64,000 nt of DNA from positions 434,001 to 498,000 of the forward strand of contig JAPDRO010000011.1 of NCBI GenBank assembly GCA_030247885.1. Reading direction: 5' to 3'. How positions within the stretch are numbered: the stretch's first letter is position 1; the number at the start of each line of letters is the position of its first letter. The notes beneath the pieces were generated by a model, which was not told the DNA's origin, did not search any database, and was given only the letters and a program-made list of their open reading frames with translations. Shown piece after piece: positions 45,310 through 56,027 of the stretch. The position numbers were made by a program, and so were the translations under genes. The stretch comes from Taxawa tesnikishii (nom. ined.) (lineage: Eukaryota; Ascomycota; Dothideomycetes; Dothideales).

Positions 45310-47079
45310 TTAGGCGTTGTAGGTGGAGGCGGACACGTCACCACCACGACCGGTCCAGTTGACGTGGATATCCTTGCCCTCGGGGTAGTTCTCGTTGGCG
45401 CACTCGGGCTTGACGCGGAAGGTGTGAGCACCGAAGTAGTCACGCTGAGCCTGCAGCAGGTTGGCAGGGAGGTCTCGGGTGCGGTATCCGTCGTAGAAGC
45501 TCAGAGCAGTGCTGAAGGCGGGAGTGGGGATACCCCAGAGGGCGCCCTTGCTGACCACGTTTCTCCAGCCCTGCTGAGCCTTCTGGATGGCGGCCTTGAA
45601 GAAGTCGTCGAACAGGAGGTTCTCCAGGTCCGGGTTGTTGCGGTAAGCGTTGGTGATGTCCTTGAGGAAGACGGAACGGATAATGCAGCCACCACGCCAC
45701 ATGAGGGCGATCTCTGGCTTCTGAAGCTTCCAGCCGTACTGCTTGGCAGCCTACGAAAAGGTCAGTATCGTGTGACGAAGTTGTTCTTGTCTGTTGCTGC
45801 TACTCACGTCCTGGATGAGCATGAAGCCCTGAGCGTAGGAGATGATCTTGGAGGCATACAGAGCCTGCTCGAGGTCGTCGAGAACCTCCTGCTTGTCGCC
45901 GGAGAAGTTTGGCTTTGGTCCCTCAAGGATCTTGGCGGCGCGGCCACGCTCAGCCTTGAGCGAGGACAGGCAACGGGCGAAGACGGCCTCACCGATCAGG
46001 GTAACGGGCATGCCAAGGTCGAGAGCGTTGATGGCGGTCCACTTGCCGGTACCCTTCTGGCCCGCCTTGTCAAGGATCTTCTCGACGAGGGGAGTGCCAT
46101 CGTTGTCGTTGAAGTAGAGAACGTCACGAGTGATCTCAATCAGGAACGAGTCCAGCACACCCTTGTTCCACTTAGCGAAGACATCGGCGATCTCGTTGAC
46201 GGGCATGCCCAGACCACGCTTCATGATGTCGTAGGCCTGTCGAAAATGTGAGTCTGTCCGTATCATCTCGTTCTCTCATCAATTGGATTTGAGGAAGCCA
46301 CTCACCTCAGAGATCAGCTGCATGTCACCGTACTCGATACCGTTGTGGACCATCTTGACGAAGTGACCAGCGCCCTCGTCACCCACCCAGTCACAGCAAG
46401 CCTCGCCGTCGCTCTTGGCGGCAATGCTCTGGAAGATGTCCTTGATGAAGGGCCAGGCCTCCTCGTTGCCACCGGGCATCAGAGAGGGACCGTAGCGGGC
46501 ACCCTCCTCACCACCGGAAACACCGCTGCCGACGAAGCGGATGCCCTTCTCCTTCAGGTACTTGGTGCGGCGGTTGCTGTCGGGGAAGTGGGAGTTACCA
46601 CCATCGATGATGATGTCACCCTCCTCAACACCACCCTCAGTCAGGAGGAGCTCAATGAAGTCGTCGACTGGCTTTCCGGCCATGACGAGCATCATCATCC
46701 TCCTGGGCTTCTTGAGCTTCTGGACGAACTCCTTGATCGAGTGAGCACCGACAATGGACTTGCCCTTGGCCTCATCGTTCAGGAAGCGGTCGACCTTGGC
46801 GACGGTACGGTTGAAGGCAACGACAGTGAAGCCGTGGTCGGCAGCGTTCAGGATCAGGTTCTGGCCCATAACGGCCAGACCGATGAGACCGAAGTCTCCA
46901 CTGCACACGATCAGTGTCCATGTTTATGTGATGGAGCGGACGACTGCAACGGCTGCGATGCGGTGAAGGTTGCAACACAACGTAAAGCGGCGGCTCCGCG
47001 GAGACGGCAGGCAGAGCAGAGCTGAGGGAGGTGGTGGATGGTGGGGCATCGCGGATACTCACACTGGTTCAGAAGACAT
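45310..47079 (-). CDS. GND1: 6-phosphogluconate dehydrogenase, decarboxylating
   Basis: Oxidative pentose-phosphate enzyme making ribulose 5-phosphate, CO2 and NADPH in the cytosol. Exons 47079-47063 (17 nt), 46900-46306, 46236-45808 and 45750-45310 give 493 residues, the usual length. Motifs: the dinucleotide site GDFGLIGLAVMGQNL, VVAFNRT, DGGNSHFPDSNRR, FVGSGVSGGEEGARYGPSLM, KMVHNGIEYGDMQLI with the catalytic Lys, and the C-terminal RDYFGAHTFRV. Antisense open frames over 350 codons cover this gene but reflect codon bias only. No frame breaks. It is divergent from the RNA-binding gene at 48131. Confidence 0.97.
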
Positions 47080-47584
47080 GTTGACGGGTGTTATGGAAGA
47101 CTTGAGATGGCTGTGGATGGAAGAGAGTCTTTCCAGAGTGGATTGGAGCTGTTCAGGGAGAAGAGGCAGCGTTAGCGGTTTTGTTATGGGTCTTTGGGTG
47201 AGCACGGAAGAAGTTTTGGTGGGATGGTAGTCTCGGAAATCAACTTACGGCAGTGCTGCGGGGCATTGACTTAGTCACTCAGTGCTAAGCTGTCAGTAAT
47301 GATGATAGCATCAACCAGCTCTCCCCGGCTTCTCGTTGGCTGGCGGATAATGTGCAGGGCAGCGTGCGACACGGCGCGGTTCTGTACAGGCTACACACAC
47401 GCTTTTTGCAGCATGCTCAGGCGTCTCTGTAGCAGGAAGACGTCTTCGACCAAGCGTGCCCCTCCACATCCACCTGCCGGAGAAATCTACCACGTCTATT
47501 TAAGTCGTCTCACTCTAGCGCGGTTTCAAAGGCCGAGGGGGGCAGCCCGAACGCCGAAGGACATAGCGGTCACTCTTGGCAGCA

Positions 47585-47640
47585 ACGCGACGAGCGGCGA
47601 GCGGCGAGCGACGAGCGAAGAGCGAAGAGCGAAGAGCCAA
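47585..47640. repeat. Imperfect 7-bp GCGGCGA/GCGAAGA array
   Basis: About seven units of GAGCGGC-, GAGCGAC- and GAGCGAA-type heptamers. Confidence 0.8.
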
Positions 47641-47850
47641 GCACGGCGAAGCAGCCTGGGAAATGGGAAAGAGCGAGCGGGCGGCTGTCTCCGTGCGTGC
47701 GCCTCAGTTTTAGCCGCGTGACGTGGGAAAAGTTTCGTCTCCCCTCCAATCTGGCTTCCTGTTGGACTGGTCAAATCAGGCCTGGTCAGATCGGGACTGA
47801 TCGAATCAGGCAATTTGCGACACAACCACAATCACCGCGACACCTCGGCG

Positions 47851-47881
47851 ACTGCAACTGCAACTGCAACTGCAACTGCAG
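47851..47881. repeat. (GCAACT)n hexamer repeat
   Basis: Five perfect copies, 250-280 bp upstream of the RBM42-like ATG. Confidence 0.9.
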
Positions 47882-48130
47882 CCTCAGCCCGCCGTCTTCA
47901 CGCTCTAGTCAGCGCACGCCCAACACGCGTAACCCGCCCGATCCGCCAGTTCCACGTAAATCTCACACGCGTCATACGACACTGCACCACAGAGGAGCTC
48001 ATCCTCGCGTGAGAATCTACTGTTCACTCGGCGCGCCCTGCTCTGCACCCAGCCTCCTCCGCCCGCCTGCTCCCGCGGCACGAACCACGGCATCTTCTCC
48101 TGTAAGCCTCCTATATATCCTTCCGACATC

Positions 48131-49322
48131 ATGTCGTATCCGCCACCACCAGGCTCAAACGAGCAGTCCAACTCAGGACGCAACACGCCCGCCAACCACG
48201 GCCAGCAATATGGCGCCGTTTACTCTGGCTTCACTCCACGTGCCGTCGCCTCAGCGGCCCCTCACACCTCGGCTGCACCAGCCAGTGCCTCCCACGCCTA
48301 CAACTACTCCGCTCCCGCCAACACCTATGACATGAGCTACGGTCAGTATTCCACTGCTGGTGCTGCTCAGCCCCAATATCCCACCGCTTACCCAGCTGCC
48401 GGCGGCTACAACCAGTATAACCAGCAGTACGGTCAGTACAACAACCAGTATGCCGGCTATGCGCAGTCTCCTCCGCAAATTCGCAACCCCTTCGCACCAC
48501 CACCACAGAGTCGTACAGGTGGACAGAACGGTAACAGCAACAACAACAACAACTTCGACCCGGAGTGGGAGGCGCAGGTTCAGCAGTGGCAGAGCGCCTA
48601 CGCTAGTAGGGACGATAATGCGAACAACAAGGGCTATGGAAAGGGTGGCAGTCGCGACGGAGCTACAGCAGCAGGCAACCCGAACACCACCCCACTTGGC
48701 GGTCGTGCTGCTCCTCTGAACAACTCCGAAATCAGCGCCGCTGCCAACTCCAAGACCGATGTCGCTTCCGTCGTCACCGATGCCTCCGGACAGCACAAGA
48801 CCGTCGTTCGTACTGGAGGAGGAGCGAAATGGGAGGATCCGACTCTGCTTCAGTGGAACCCTGAGGGCTTCCGCGTCTTCTGCGGAAATCTCGCGGGCGA
48901 AGTCACCGACGAGTCTCTCCTCAAAGCCTTCTCCAGATGGCCATCTGTTACCAAAGCTCACGTCGTTCGTGACAAGCGCACAACCAAGAGCAAGGGTTAC
49001 GGATTTGTTGAGTTCATGGATGGCGACGAGTTCTTCCAAGCTGCGAAGGAGATGCAAGGCAAATATGTCGGCAGTCACCCCATCCTCATCAGACGCAGCG
49101 AGACGAACATCAAGCCAGTCAATGTGAGGGACAAGAACAAGAACAACAAGTACAACAAGAATCAGGTAGGGAAGTTACGCTGGACACTGGTTGTACAATC
49201 ATGCTGACGCATCTGCAGGACAAGAAGGAGACGAAGCATTGCGTGCCAACACTGGCGGTGGCGTTCAGAAGAAGCAAGGGAACAAGCAGCAACAGCAGGG
49301 CAAATTCAAGGTCCTTGGCTGA
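48131..49322 (+). CDS. RBM42-like RNA-binding protein
   Basis: Single RRM near the C terminus of a long low-complexity protein. Exons 48131-49165 and 49219-49322 give about 379 residues. The N-terminal 200 residues are rich in Gln, Asn, Tyr, Pro and Ala (QYNNQYAGYAQSPPQIRNPF), a prion-like composition. The RRM has RNP2 FRVFCGNL and RNP1 KGYGFVEF, framed by the RBM42-type lead-in KWEDPTLLQWNPEGFRVF and trailing GSHPILIRRS. The short last exon is out of frame by one base (near 49222-49231); the shifted frame reads EALRANTGGGVQKKQGNKQQ and ends KFKVLG, which fits the family. Probable role in mRNA or spliceosome-linked binding, by homology. Confidence 0.9.
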
Positions 49323-50842
49323 GCGAGTTCGACATTGGAATTTAACGAAAATGATACCCTTACGACTTCGCATACTCAGCGAGGACGTCTTGAGCAAAAA
49401 TTGAGACGTCGACTGTAAAACAATGGAATCGGTCGCGAGAACTTCGGGGCAATGCTCGTCTCGTGAGAACAGTTGGTTTGAATACGGTACGACCAACCAT
49501 GATCCCTTTCCGCCCGAATTCATTGCTTACCCACATCTGGTAGCCGGATGATTGACGGAGAAGAGTGGCGGCCGTTCCTGCTGGACGGGGACAGCAGAGG
49601 ACCATCATACTGCCGCCGCTTTAGTAATCTCAACTAATGAAATAAAATCAATGACAGTTGTTTGTTTCAAGGCCACGCGCAACGCGTGCCGTGTCGGAAC
49701 CCGTTCGTTTCACCGTCGCCTTTGCGGCCGTCTTTTTGGCCGCTCACTAAGAGCTGTGCATATAAGCTCCGCCCAAGCCCATATCCGACAGCTGGACGAT
49801 GACGATAGAATAACCTCTTGCCTTTGCATCTTTGTTTCTTGCGAAAATGTGTATATTCGCATTCCGCCTCTCTACTCACTGATCTTGTGTCGACCTTTTA
49901 CGCCGGCGTCAAATACTTACCTGATTTTGGCCTAATCACACAGCGATTCAGCGCACTCGTCCTGTTGTTGCTGAAAAGACAAACTGATAAAGACTCGTTG
50001 TTCGTTATGCCACCCGCAACCATTGTGTCAGCTGCTTCAATGATTCCGACCTTTTGCCTAATCTAGATCCTTTTCTTTCGAGAGTCGCTATAACAGAAGG
50101 TACTAAAGTGTGGTGACTGTACGGCTCGGACGCCCAATGCGTCAGGAAACATCAGGAACGAAGCTTGTCTTGATGGCTTGCATTGGAGGATAACCACCGA
50201 AAGGTGTTGCGCTTACTCGGCTCTCTTCGCGCCGGTTTGGTCCTTGAGCTATCAGATCAGCTAAAAAGCAAAATGTCTGTACCGGTCGGTTCTAGGTGCG
50301 ACCGGTGTAAAGAGGCGGCAAGTATCTGGTCTCGAGTGTTGATTACAAGTTTCTCATCCTCTAGCTTTGGGCATCTTGTATCATCTACTTTCCAGAGCGG
50401 AGCACTCCATACAAACAAAGTGAGTAGTATGGCTATGCGAATCCCGCCGCGGTTGCAAAGGCATACTACATGCGGAACAATCTGCACGACTACTTAGAAG
50501 AGAAGGCGTTGATTGTCTTGGGTAGACTTGTTGATGTGATGGACAACGAGAGCGTGTTGCTCGTTGATGAGATGGTGCTCCCGAACCGCGTCGTTGAATC
50601 TCAGAGGGTACAGTTGGATATCCTGATGATGACTTTCACCGGAGTGGAACGTACAACTAGGCAGTGGGAAAGCCTGATTGACGTGGCAGGCTTATAGGCT
50701 GAGAAGACCTGGGACTACTATGGGCCGATGAACTATGGTGTCAGCATGTGCAAGAAGAAGTGAGACATTGGTGCAATGTTGAGTATGAAAGATACAAGTA
50801 TGAACGGGGTAGAAATTATTGACTCACCATCCGATGCTGTAG
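49323..50842. other. Intergenic, nothing recognised
   Basis: About 1.5 kb of sequence with no supported gene, flanking the transposon. GACTCACCAT at 50821-50830 resembles an end of the neighbouring transposon terminal repeat. Confidence 0.5.
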
Positions 50843-50844
50843 TA

Positions 50845-50872
50845 TGGTGACTCGTCAAAAGTATCGGAATTC
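50845..50872 (+). repeat. Left terminal inverted repeat of the Tc1/mariner element
   Basis: 28 bases perfectly complementary to the right end. Confidence 0.92.
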
Positions 50873-51951
50873 TTCCGCGATTGATCGTCGCAACGCGTCA
50901 AACCAGAACACCCTCCATCAATTGAACTACCATTATGGCGCCTCAAACTCGTGCTCTTGCTACTATCTCGCGTAACCGACGTCGCTAGACTAAGCTCTTA
51001 CTAGCTACGAGAAATTAGATCGTTAGAGCGGCTGCTACTAGTATGCCACAATATAAGATACGCGACCTTTTAACGTACTAGCTTCTACTATTAACAGGAC
51101 TATTAACAACGCCTCCAACAATCTATAAGGTATCTTAAAACCTCGCTTAGGCCGTCTACAACGTTATATAGAGCGTATAAAGCGTACTATCCTTCGTTAC
51201 GTACGTAACAATTTATTTAAAACTTATAGTAAGCTTTTAAAGGATCTCTAACTAAATTATAGCTACTTAACTATTTACTAGATTCTAAAGGATTAAAGTA
51301 TTTAAGATTAGATTACTAAGAAGCGACCTTTATTATTAGAGGCTACTACTAAAAAGAGAAGAAAATAGTGTAAATTATATAAGTATTAAACTATTAAAGA
51401 CTAGTTAAAAGTTATCTTTTTAGACGAGTATTTTATAAAGCGTAAAGCTAGTAAACTAGCTATATAAGTATAGCGAATATTTAGCTAAGTATATAATAAA
51501 GATAAGGTATAACTATTTAATAAGAGTAAGAATATACGTATTATAGTATAAGGTAATATCTATAATAATTAAAAGACTAAGTTAATTATTATACGTAAGG
51601 ATATAAAGTTAAAGAAGTAAGGCTACTTAGTAAACTTATATATTAATACTCTTACTATAAGCCTACTCTCTATATATAAAGAAGAACGACTATTTTAATA
51701 AGATAATACTAAAGTCTATATAGCTAAAAAGTTAGTAGCTTTTCTAAAGAAAAATAGTATTAATTTATTAAAAGACTAGCCTCTATACTTACTAGATTTA
51801 AATTTAATTAAGTACCTTTAGACTATACTAAAGAAGAAGGTTTTTAAGCTCTTTCCTAATATAAATCGCTAGTTTAATAGTAAGGAATATATTTATAAGA
51901 AGATAGAGGATACACTTATTAGTATATAGGATTAAGTTAATAGTAAGAAAG

Positions 51952-52325
51952 TGTTAACATGTATAACCCTACCTAAGGTATACAAGAGTCGATGCTCACG
52001 TGACGTCACTTTTGTCACAAGTTAAAAGGTTATGAGCCCGGGTTAGCGCGTTGGTTAAATCGTGATCTCGATGTACGACAGAAGGTCACGAGTTCGATTC
52101 CCACCTGAGTTGTGGCAGAAGCGCGTAAAATCCCAAACGGGAGTAGAGCCTCGGCAAGCCGCGGAGTCGGCCAATAAGCCCGGAAGGTTGCGAGCCTCGA
52201 ATCCATTAGCGACGTTGCACGCTTGTACCCCTTACTAGGGTTAGGGGAGTGTTAACATGTATAATCCTACCTAAGGTATACAAGAGACGATGCTCACGTG
52301 ACGTCACTTTTGTCACAAGTTAAAA
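51952..52325 (+). mobile_element. Short non-autonomous insertion with 76-bp terminal direct repeats (TRIM/SMART-like) and a tRNA-like core
   Basis: Two near-identical 76-bp direct repeats (51952-52027 and 52250-52325, both starting TGTTAAC) enclose 222 bp. The whole is bordered by GAAAG on both sides (51947-51951 and 52326-52330), a 5-bp target duplication. This is the layout of terminal-repeat retrotransposons in miniature. A purine-rich stretch (TAGGGGAG) precedes the right repeat. The core begins with a tRNA-like region. It encodes no protein, is GC-rich and lies inside the AT-rich dead transposon, so it arrived after that element decayed and is young. Family naming is inference; a SINE with duplicated flanks is the main alternative. 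Confidence 0.75.
52032..52112 (+). other. tRNA-like sequence with A- and B-box-type Pol III promoter
   Basis: The segment starts AGCCCGGGTTAGCGCGTTGG (acceptor strand and D-arm/A box) and contains GAGTTCGATTCCCACC (T-loop/B box). The two ends can pair over eight of nine positions as an acceptor stem. T-stem pairing is poor, so it is tRNA-derived rather than a functional tRNA gene. It most resembles the general layout of elongator tRNAs. Confidence 0.6.
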
Positions 52326-52543
52326 GAAAGTATATAATTATGTTACTAGTATAATAAATAGGATTTAGACTTACCTTTATAATAATAGCTAGTATATTAA
52401 ATACTAACGAAGATTACTTTTCCTAAATTATAACGTAAATCTATAGTGTTTAAACTATTCTATACTTAGTTTACTAGTCAATTGCTAGTGTTATAAGTAC
52501 AAAGCATATGGTAGTGCATCCGAGGGTAGGATTCAGATTCGGA

Positions 52544-52571
52544 GAATTCCGATACTTTTGACGAGTCACCA
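52544..52571 (-). repeat. Right terminal inverted repeat of the Tc1/mariner element
   Basis: Mirror of the left repeat, followed by the TA duplication. Confidence 0.92.
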
Positions 52572-52781
52572 TAGATTCAAGCAAGAATACACATTACTTG
52601 TTTGCATAAGGTGGAGCGGAGGGGCAGTCCGGCCGCGCGCCAAGCCACGCCATCGACGCACCATCAACATCTGCTTGCTCCTTTGCCGCGAGTATGCACT
52701 ACCAGGGGGCTGTCGTATAGGGATTTCATTTCTTGTAGCAGAAGGAGAAGAGTCTTGAAGATGATGTGTTGATGTCGAGAC

Positions 52782-55700
52782 ATGGCCGCCGATGGAGATA
52801 GCCAACCTCCCAGCCCACTTGCCCGGCGATTTGGGAAGCGCAACCTGAGACATTCGACCTTGATTATCCCTAGAACAGGAGAGCGTGTCAAGAGGGCCTT
52901 TTCACTGCCTTTCCTGCGGGGTCCGCACAGGGTGGAGCTAACGGAGACCTCGAGGAGAATGCGCCGTTACTGGGTCGTCGCGATGACGATAATGACGATA
53001 GGGATGGCAGTGCGCTGAAGAAGCGGCTGGTCAGAGCAAAGAATACCGCAACAAGCCTGGTCGGCTCAAGATTGGCCCAGGGTGTTCTGAAGTGCTCGCT
53101 GGCTTATCTTCTGGGCAGTCTCGCAACCTTCGTCCCGTTCATCTCGAACCTGATCGGGAAGCAGGACGGCAAGCATGTCGTTGCGACCGTCACCGTGTAC
53201 TTCCACCCGGCCAGGTCTGCAGGAAGCATGCACGAGGCGACAGCTCTGGCCTTCTTTGCTTTCATCTACGCTGCGTTCGTATCATTCACTAGCATGGGCG
53301 TGTCGATGTTCTTCGGTCAGCACGATCTGTTGCTTCTTGGACACGCCATCGTACTCATCATCTTCTGCGCTGGCGGTTTGGGCGTTGTCGCCTATACGAA
53401 ACAGAGACTCGGGAATCCTTTGGTCAACGTCGCTTGCTCGCTTGCATCTCTGGCCATCATCACCATTGAGACCAAAGAGGGCTCTATTCAAGCAGCCAAG
53501 TTCTCGGAGGCAAAGATTGTTCAGGTGCTGATCATGATTATAATGGGAATGGTGGCAACTACCTTCGTCAATCTTGTCGTCAAGCCGGTCTCTGCACGCA
53601 AGGAGCTATCTCAGGATTTAACCAAAACCACAGATTACCTCGGAGACTTGTTGGTTGCCATCACAAGGGCCTTTCTTTCCGGAGTGGAAACGGAAATGCA
53701 AAATTCCTTCTTCAAGAAGGTTGCAAGAGATCATCAAGCCAGTCTGGCAAGCCTCAAGAAGAATCTAAGCGAGGCACGTTGGGAGCATTACTTCTTAGGC
53801 ACGGAAGCGGAGCACCAGATCGAAGCAAAACTCGTGCGCTGCTTGCAGAGGCTTTCCCAGAATCTCGGTGGCCTACGTAGTGCAGCAGCTACCCAGTTCG
53901 ATTTGATCAAACAATCACCAACAAGTGTGCAGGCAGATGGCTTCAAAAGTGCGCGCACGGTTTCCCGGCGGTCTTCTTTCCTAAGCTCAGCAGAAATGAC
54001 TGAAGACCCCGTTAGCGTCACCGAATCGGGACACCTCGATCCCATCGATGAAGGGGTTGAGGACGTCGAAAGCAATGCTACCACTACCGGAGCAAGCACG
54101 CCTGCGTCTAATCTCATGCGGCGCCCCACACAAACACCTGCCGATATGTTTGTTACATTCATCTCACAGCTTGGGCCGCCCATGAAATCGCTTGCGTACA
54201 CGCTCAAGCAGATTTTGGATGAACTGCCGTTTGCGCCTGGCTCAGACAAGGAGATTGCGGTGAACAGCAATTTTCACTCTAGCTTATCACAGGCGATCAA
54301 TCTCTTCAAAGACGCTCGTAAAACAGCTCTTGCCACACTGTACAAGAACAAAGAACTCTTCAGGGCGCGCTCGATTGAAGGCGTGGCGGATGTAGAAGAG
54401 GTTGCGGCGAGTTGCGGATACTTCAGTTTTTCCTTGATCGACTTTGCGGAAGACACTCTCGTATATCTGGATATACTGGAAGAGCTGAAGCTGGAATCGG
54501 AGGAGAGGCCTAGGGGACGAACATGGTATTGGTTGAAGTTCTGGAAGAGATTCAGGCGTAGCACGCCGGAAGAAGCGTACGATGACGGCGCACTCGCTGT
54601 GCAGAGTGTGGAGCACGGAACAACAGACATACCGGCACCTATCAAGCGTGCAGATGACTTTGCTGCTCGAGCAAAGGAACAGAAACCGTGGAATTACAGG
54701 GTGTGGCAAGCGCTACGACTCTTCCGTCAAGATGATATCAAATTTGCTACCAAGGTCGGTGTCGGCGCAGGGCTCTTTGCACTGCCGTCCTTCCTCCAAT
54801 CCACACGGTCGTTCTATTCGCATTGGAGAGGCGAGTGGGGTCTTGTCTCCTACATGGTTGTGTGCTCGATGACTATCGGGGCCTCAAACACGACTGGGCT
54901 TGAGCGTTTCCTGGGCACAGGACTGGGCGCCATCTTCGCCATCATCGCGTGGATCATCGCAAATAACAACCCCTGGATTCTCGGCTTCCTCGGCTGGCTC
55001 GTCTCCCTGTTGTGTTTCTACATCATCCTCGGCCGCGGCAAGGGTCCTATGGGCCGCTTCATCCTTCTGACTTACAACCTCTCGGCGCTGTACGCATACT
55101 CTTTATCCGTTAAAGATGACGAGGACGATGACGACGAGGGTGGCATCAACCCAGAGATCTGGGAAATTGTACTCCACCGCTTCGTCGCTGTGCTCGTCGG
55201 TTGCATATGGGGTATCGTGGTCACGCGAATCTTCTGGCCAATTTCTGCGCGCAAGAAGCTCAAGGACGGCATTGCACGCCTCTGGCTGCGCATGAGCTTG
55301 ATTTGGAAACGCGATCCACTTGCCATGTTCCTGATGGGCGAACCGCAGAGCGCGTACATGGACATTCGTGAGGAGCAGGCGCTGCAGAGTTTCCTGCTAC
55401 AGTTGCAGGCGCTTCGCAAAGCTGCGGTTTCGGAGTACCAGCTCAAGGGCCCGTTTCCAGATAAGGTTGTTGCAAGACTATTGGACAGGACGAGCAGCAT
55501 GCTGGATGCGTTCCATGCAATGAACACCGTCATCAGCCAAGATCTTAAGGCAAGTCCCGGTGAGGCGGAGGTGCTGCGCTATACGCGCCCCGAGCGCTAT
55601 GAGCTTTCTGCGCGCATCAGCCATTTGTTCTCTGTGTTGGCGAGCTCGATCAAACTGGAGTATCCTCTAAACGATGTCTTGCCTAACATCGAGCATACCC

Positions 55701-55949
55701 GTGACCGGTTGCTGGCTAAGATCTTTGAGTTCAGAAGGACCGAGAAGGGCGCTCTTGCGACGGATCAGGATTATGAGTTGTTGTATGCTTATGGTGAGTG
55801 TTCCTACTTTTCCTCTAGACATAGACTGTGGCTGACCTTCCACCGTAGCGCTTGTAACGGGACAGTTGGCGCAGGATATCTTGGCTGTAGAAGCGGACAT
55901 TGAAGAGCTATTTGGGACGTTGAACGAGGAGTACCTCGAGCTGCAGTAG
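52782..55949 (+). CDS. BRE4-like membrane protein (DUF2421 / aromatic acid exporter-type)
   Basis: Large integral membrane protein of the family containing yeast Bre4 (brefeldin A sensitivity) with FUSC/ArAE-like transporter bundles. Exons 52782-55793 and 55849-55949 give about 1037 residues. Bundle 1 (from residue 95 or so) has helices CSLAYLLGSLATFVPFI, LAFFAFIYAAFVSFTSMGV, LLLGHAIVLIIFCAGGLGVV and VQVLIMIIMGMVATTFVNLV. A long cytosolic part with Ser/Thr-rich linkers and coiled segments follows. Bundle 2 has FATKVGVGAGLFALPSFL, LGAIFAIIAWIIA, ILGFLGWLVSLLCFYIIL and FVAVLVGCIWGIVVTRIFW, then the helical DUF2421 tail. One base is missing in a G3 run at 52930-52932; with it, GANGDLEENAPLLGRRDDD links the start to the body. 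Transport substrate unknown. Confidence 0.9.
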
Positions 55950-56027
55950 CTATTTCCCTACTTACTCAAGTCTGTTCAGATCTCTCTCTTTTTCTTCTTC
56001 TTTTTTCTTGAAAGCGCGCAACTACAT

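Larger units (their letters stand above)
47080..48130. other. Divergent region GND1 / RBM42-like gene, with repeats
   Basis: About 1.05 kb. It contains a GAGCGRCGAGC/GAGCGAA array at 47585-47640 and a (GCAACT)n array at 47851-47881 in the leader of the downstream gene. No gene is supported. Confidence 0.55.
50845..52571 (+). mobile_element. RIP-decayed Tc1/mariner DNA transposon with terminal inverted repeats
   Basis: Flanked by TA dinucleotides at 50843-50844 and 52572-52573, the target duplication of this superfamily. The outermost 28 bases match perfectly as inverted repeats (starting TGGTGACTCG on the left, ending CGAGTCACCA on the right). Total 1727 bp including a later 374-bp insertion, so about 1.35 kb originally. 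An ATG at 50936 opens MAPQTRALATISRNRRR. Transposase traces survive in mutated form, such as a KVIFLDE-like second catalytic block near 51412 and DWPLYLLDLNLIKYLW (from the canonical WPPYSPDLNPIEHLW) near 51773-51820. From about 51000 to 51950 the DNA is very AT- and TpA-rich with many stops, the pattern of RIP. No functional transposase remains. Confidence 0.9.

Noticed and set aside
45172-46251. 359-codon open frame on the plus strand
   Set aside because: It is the antisense shadow of the 6-phosphogluconate dehydrogenase exons, whose GC-rich third positions suppress stops. It has no known domain.
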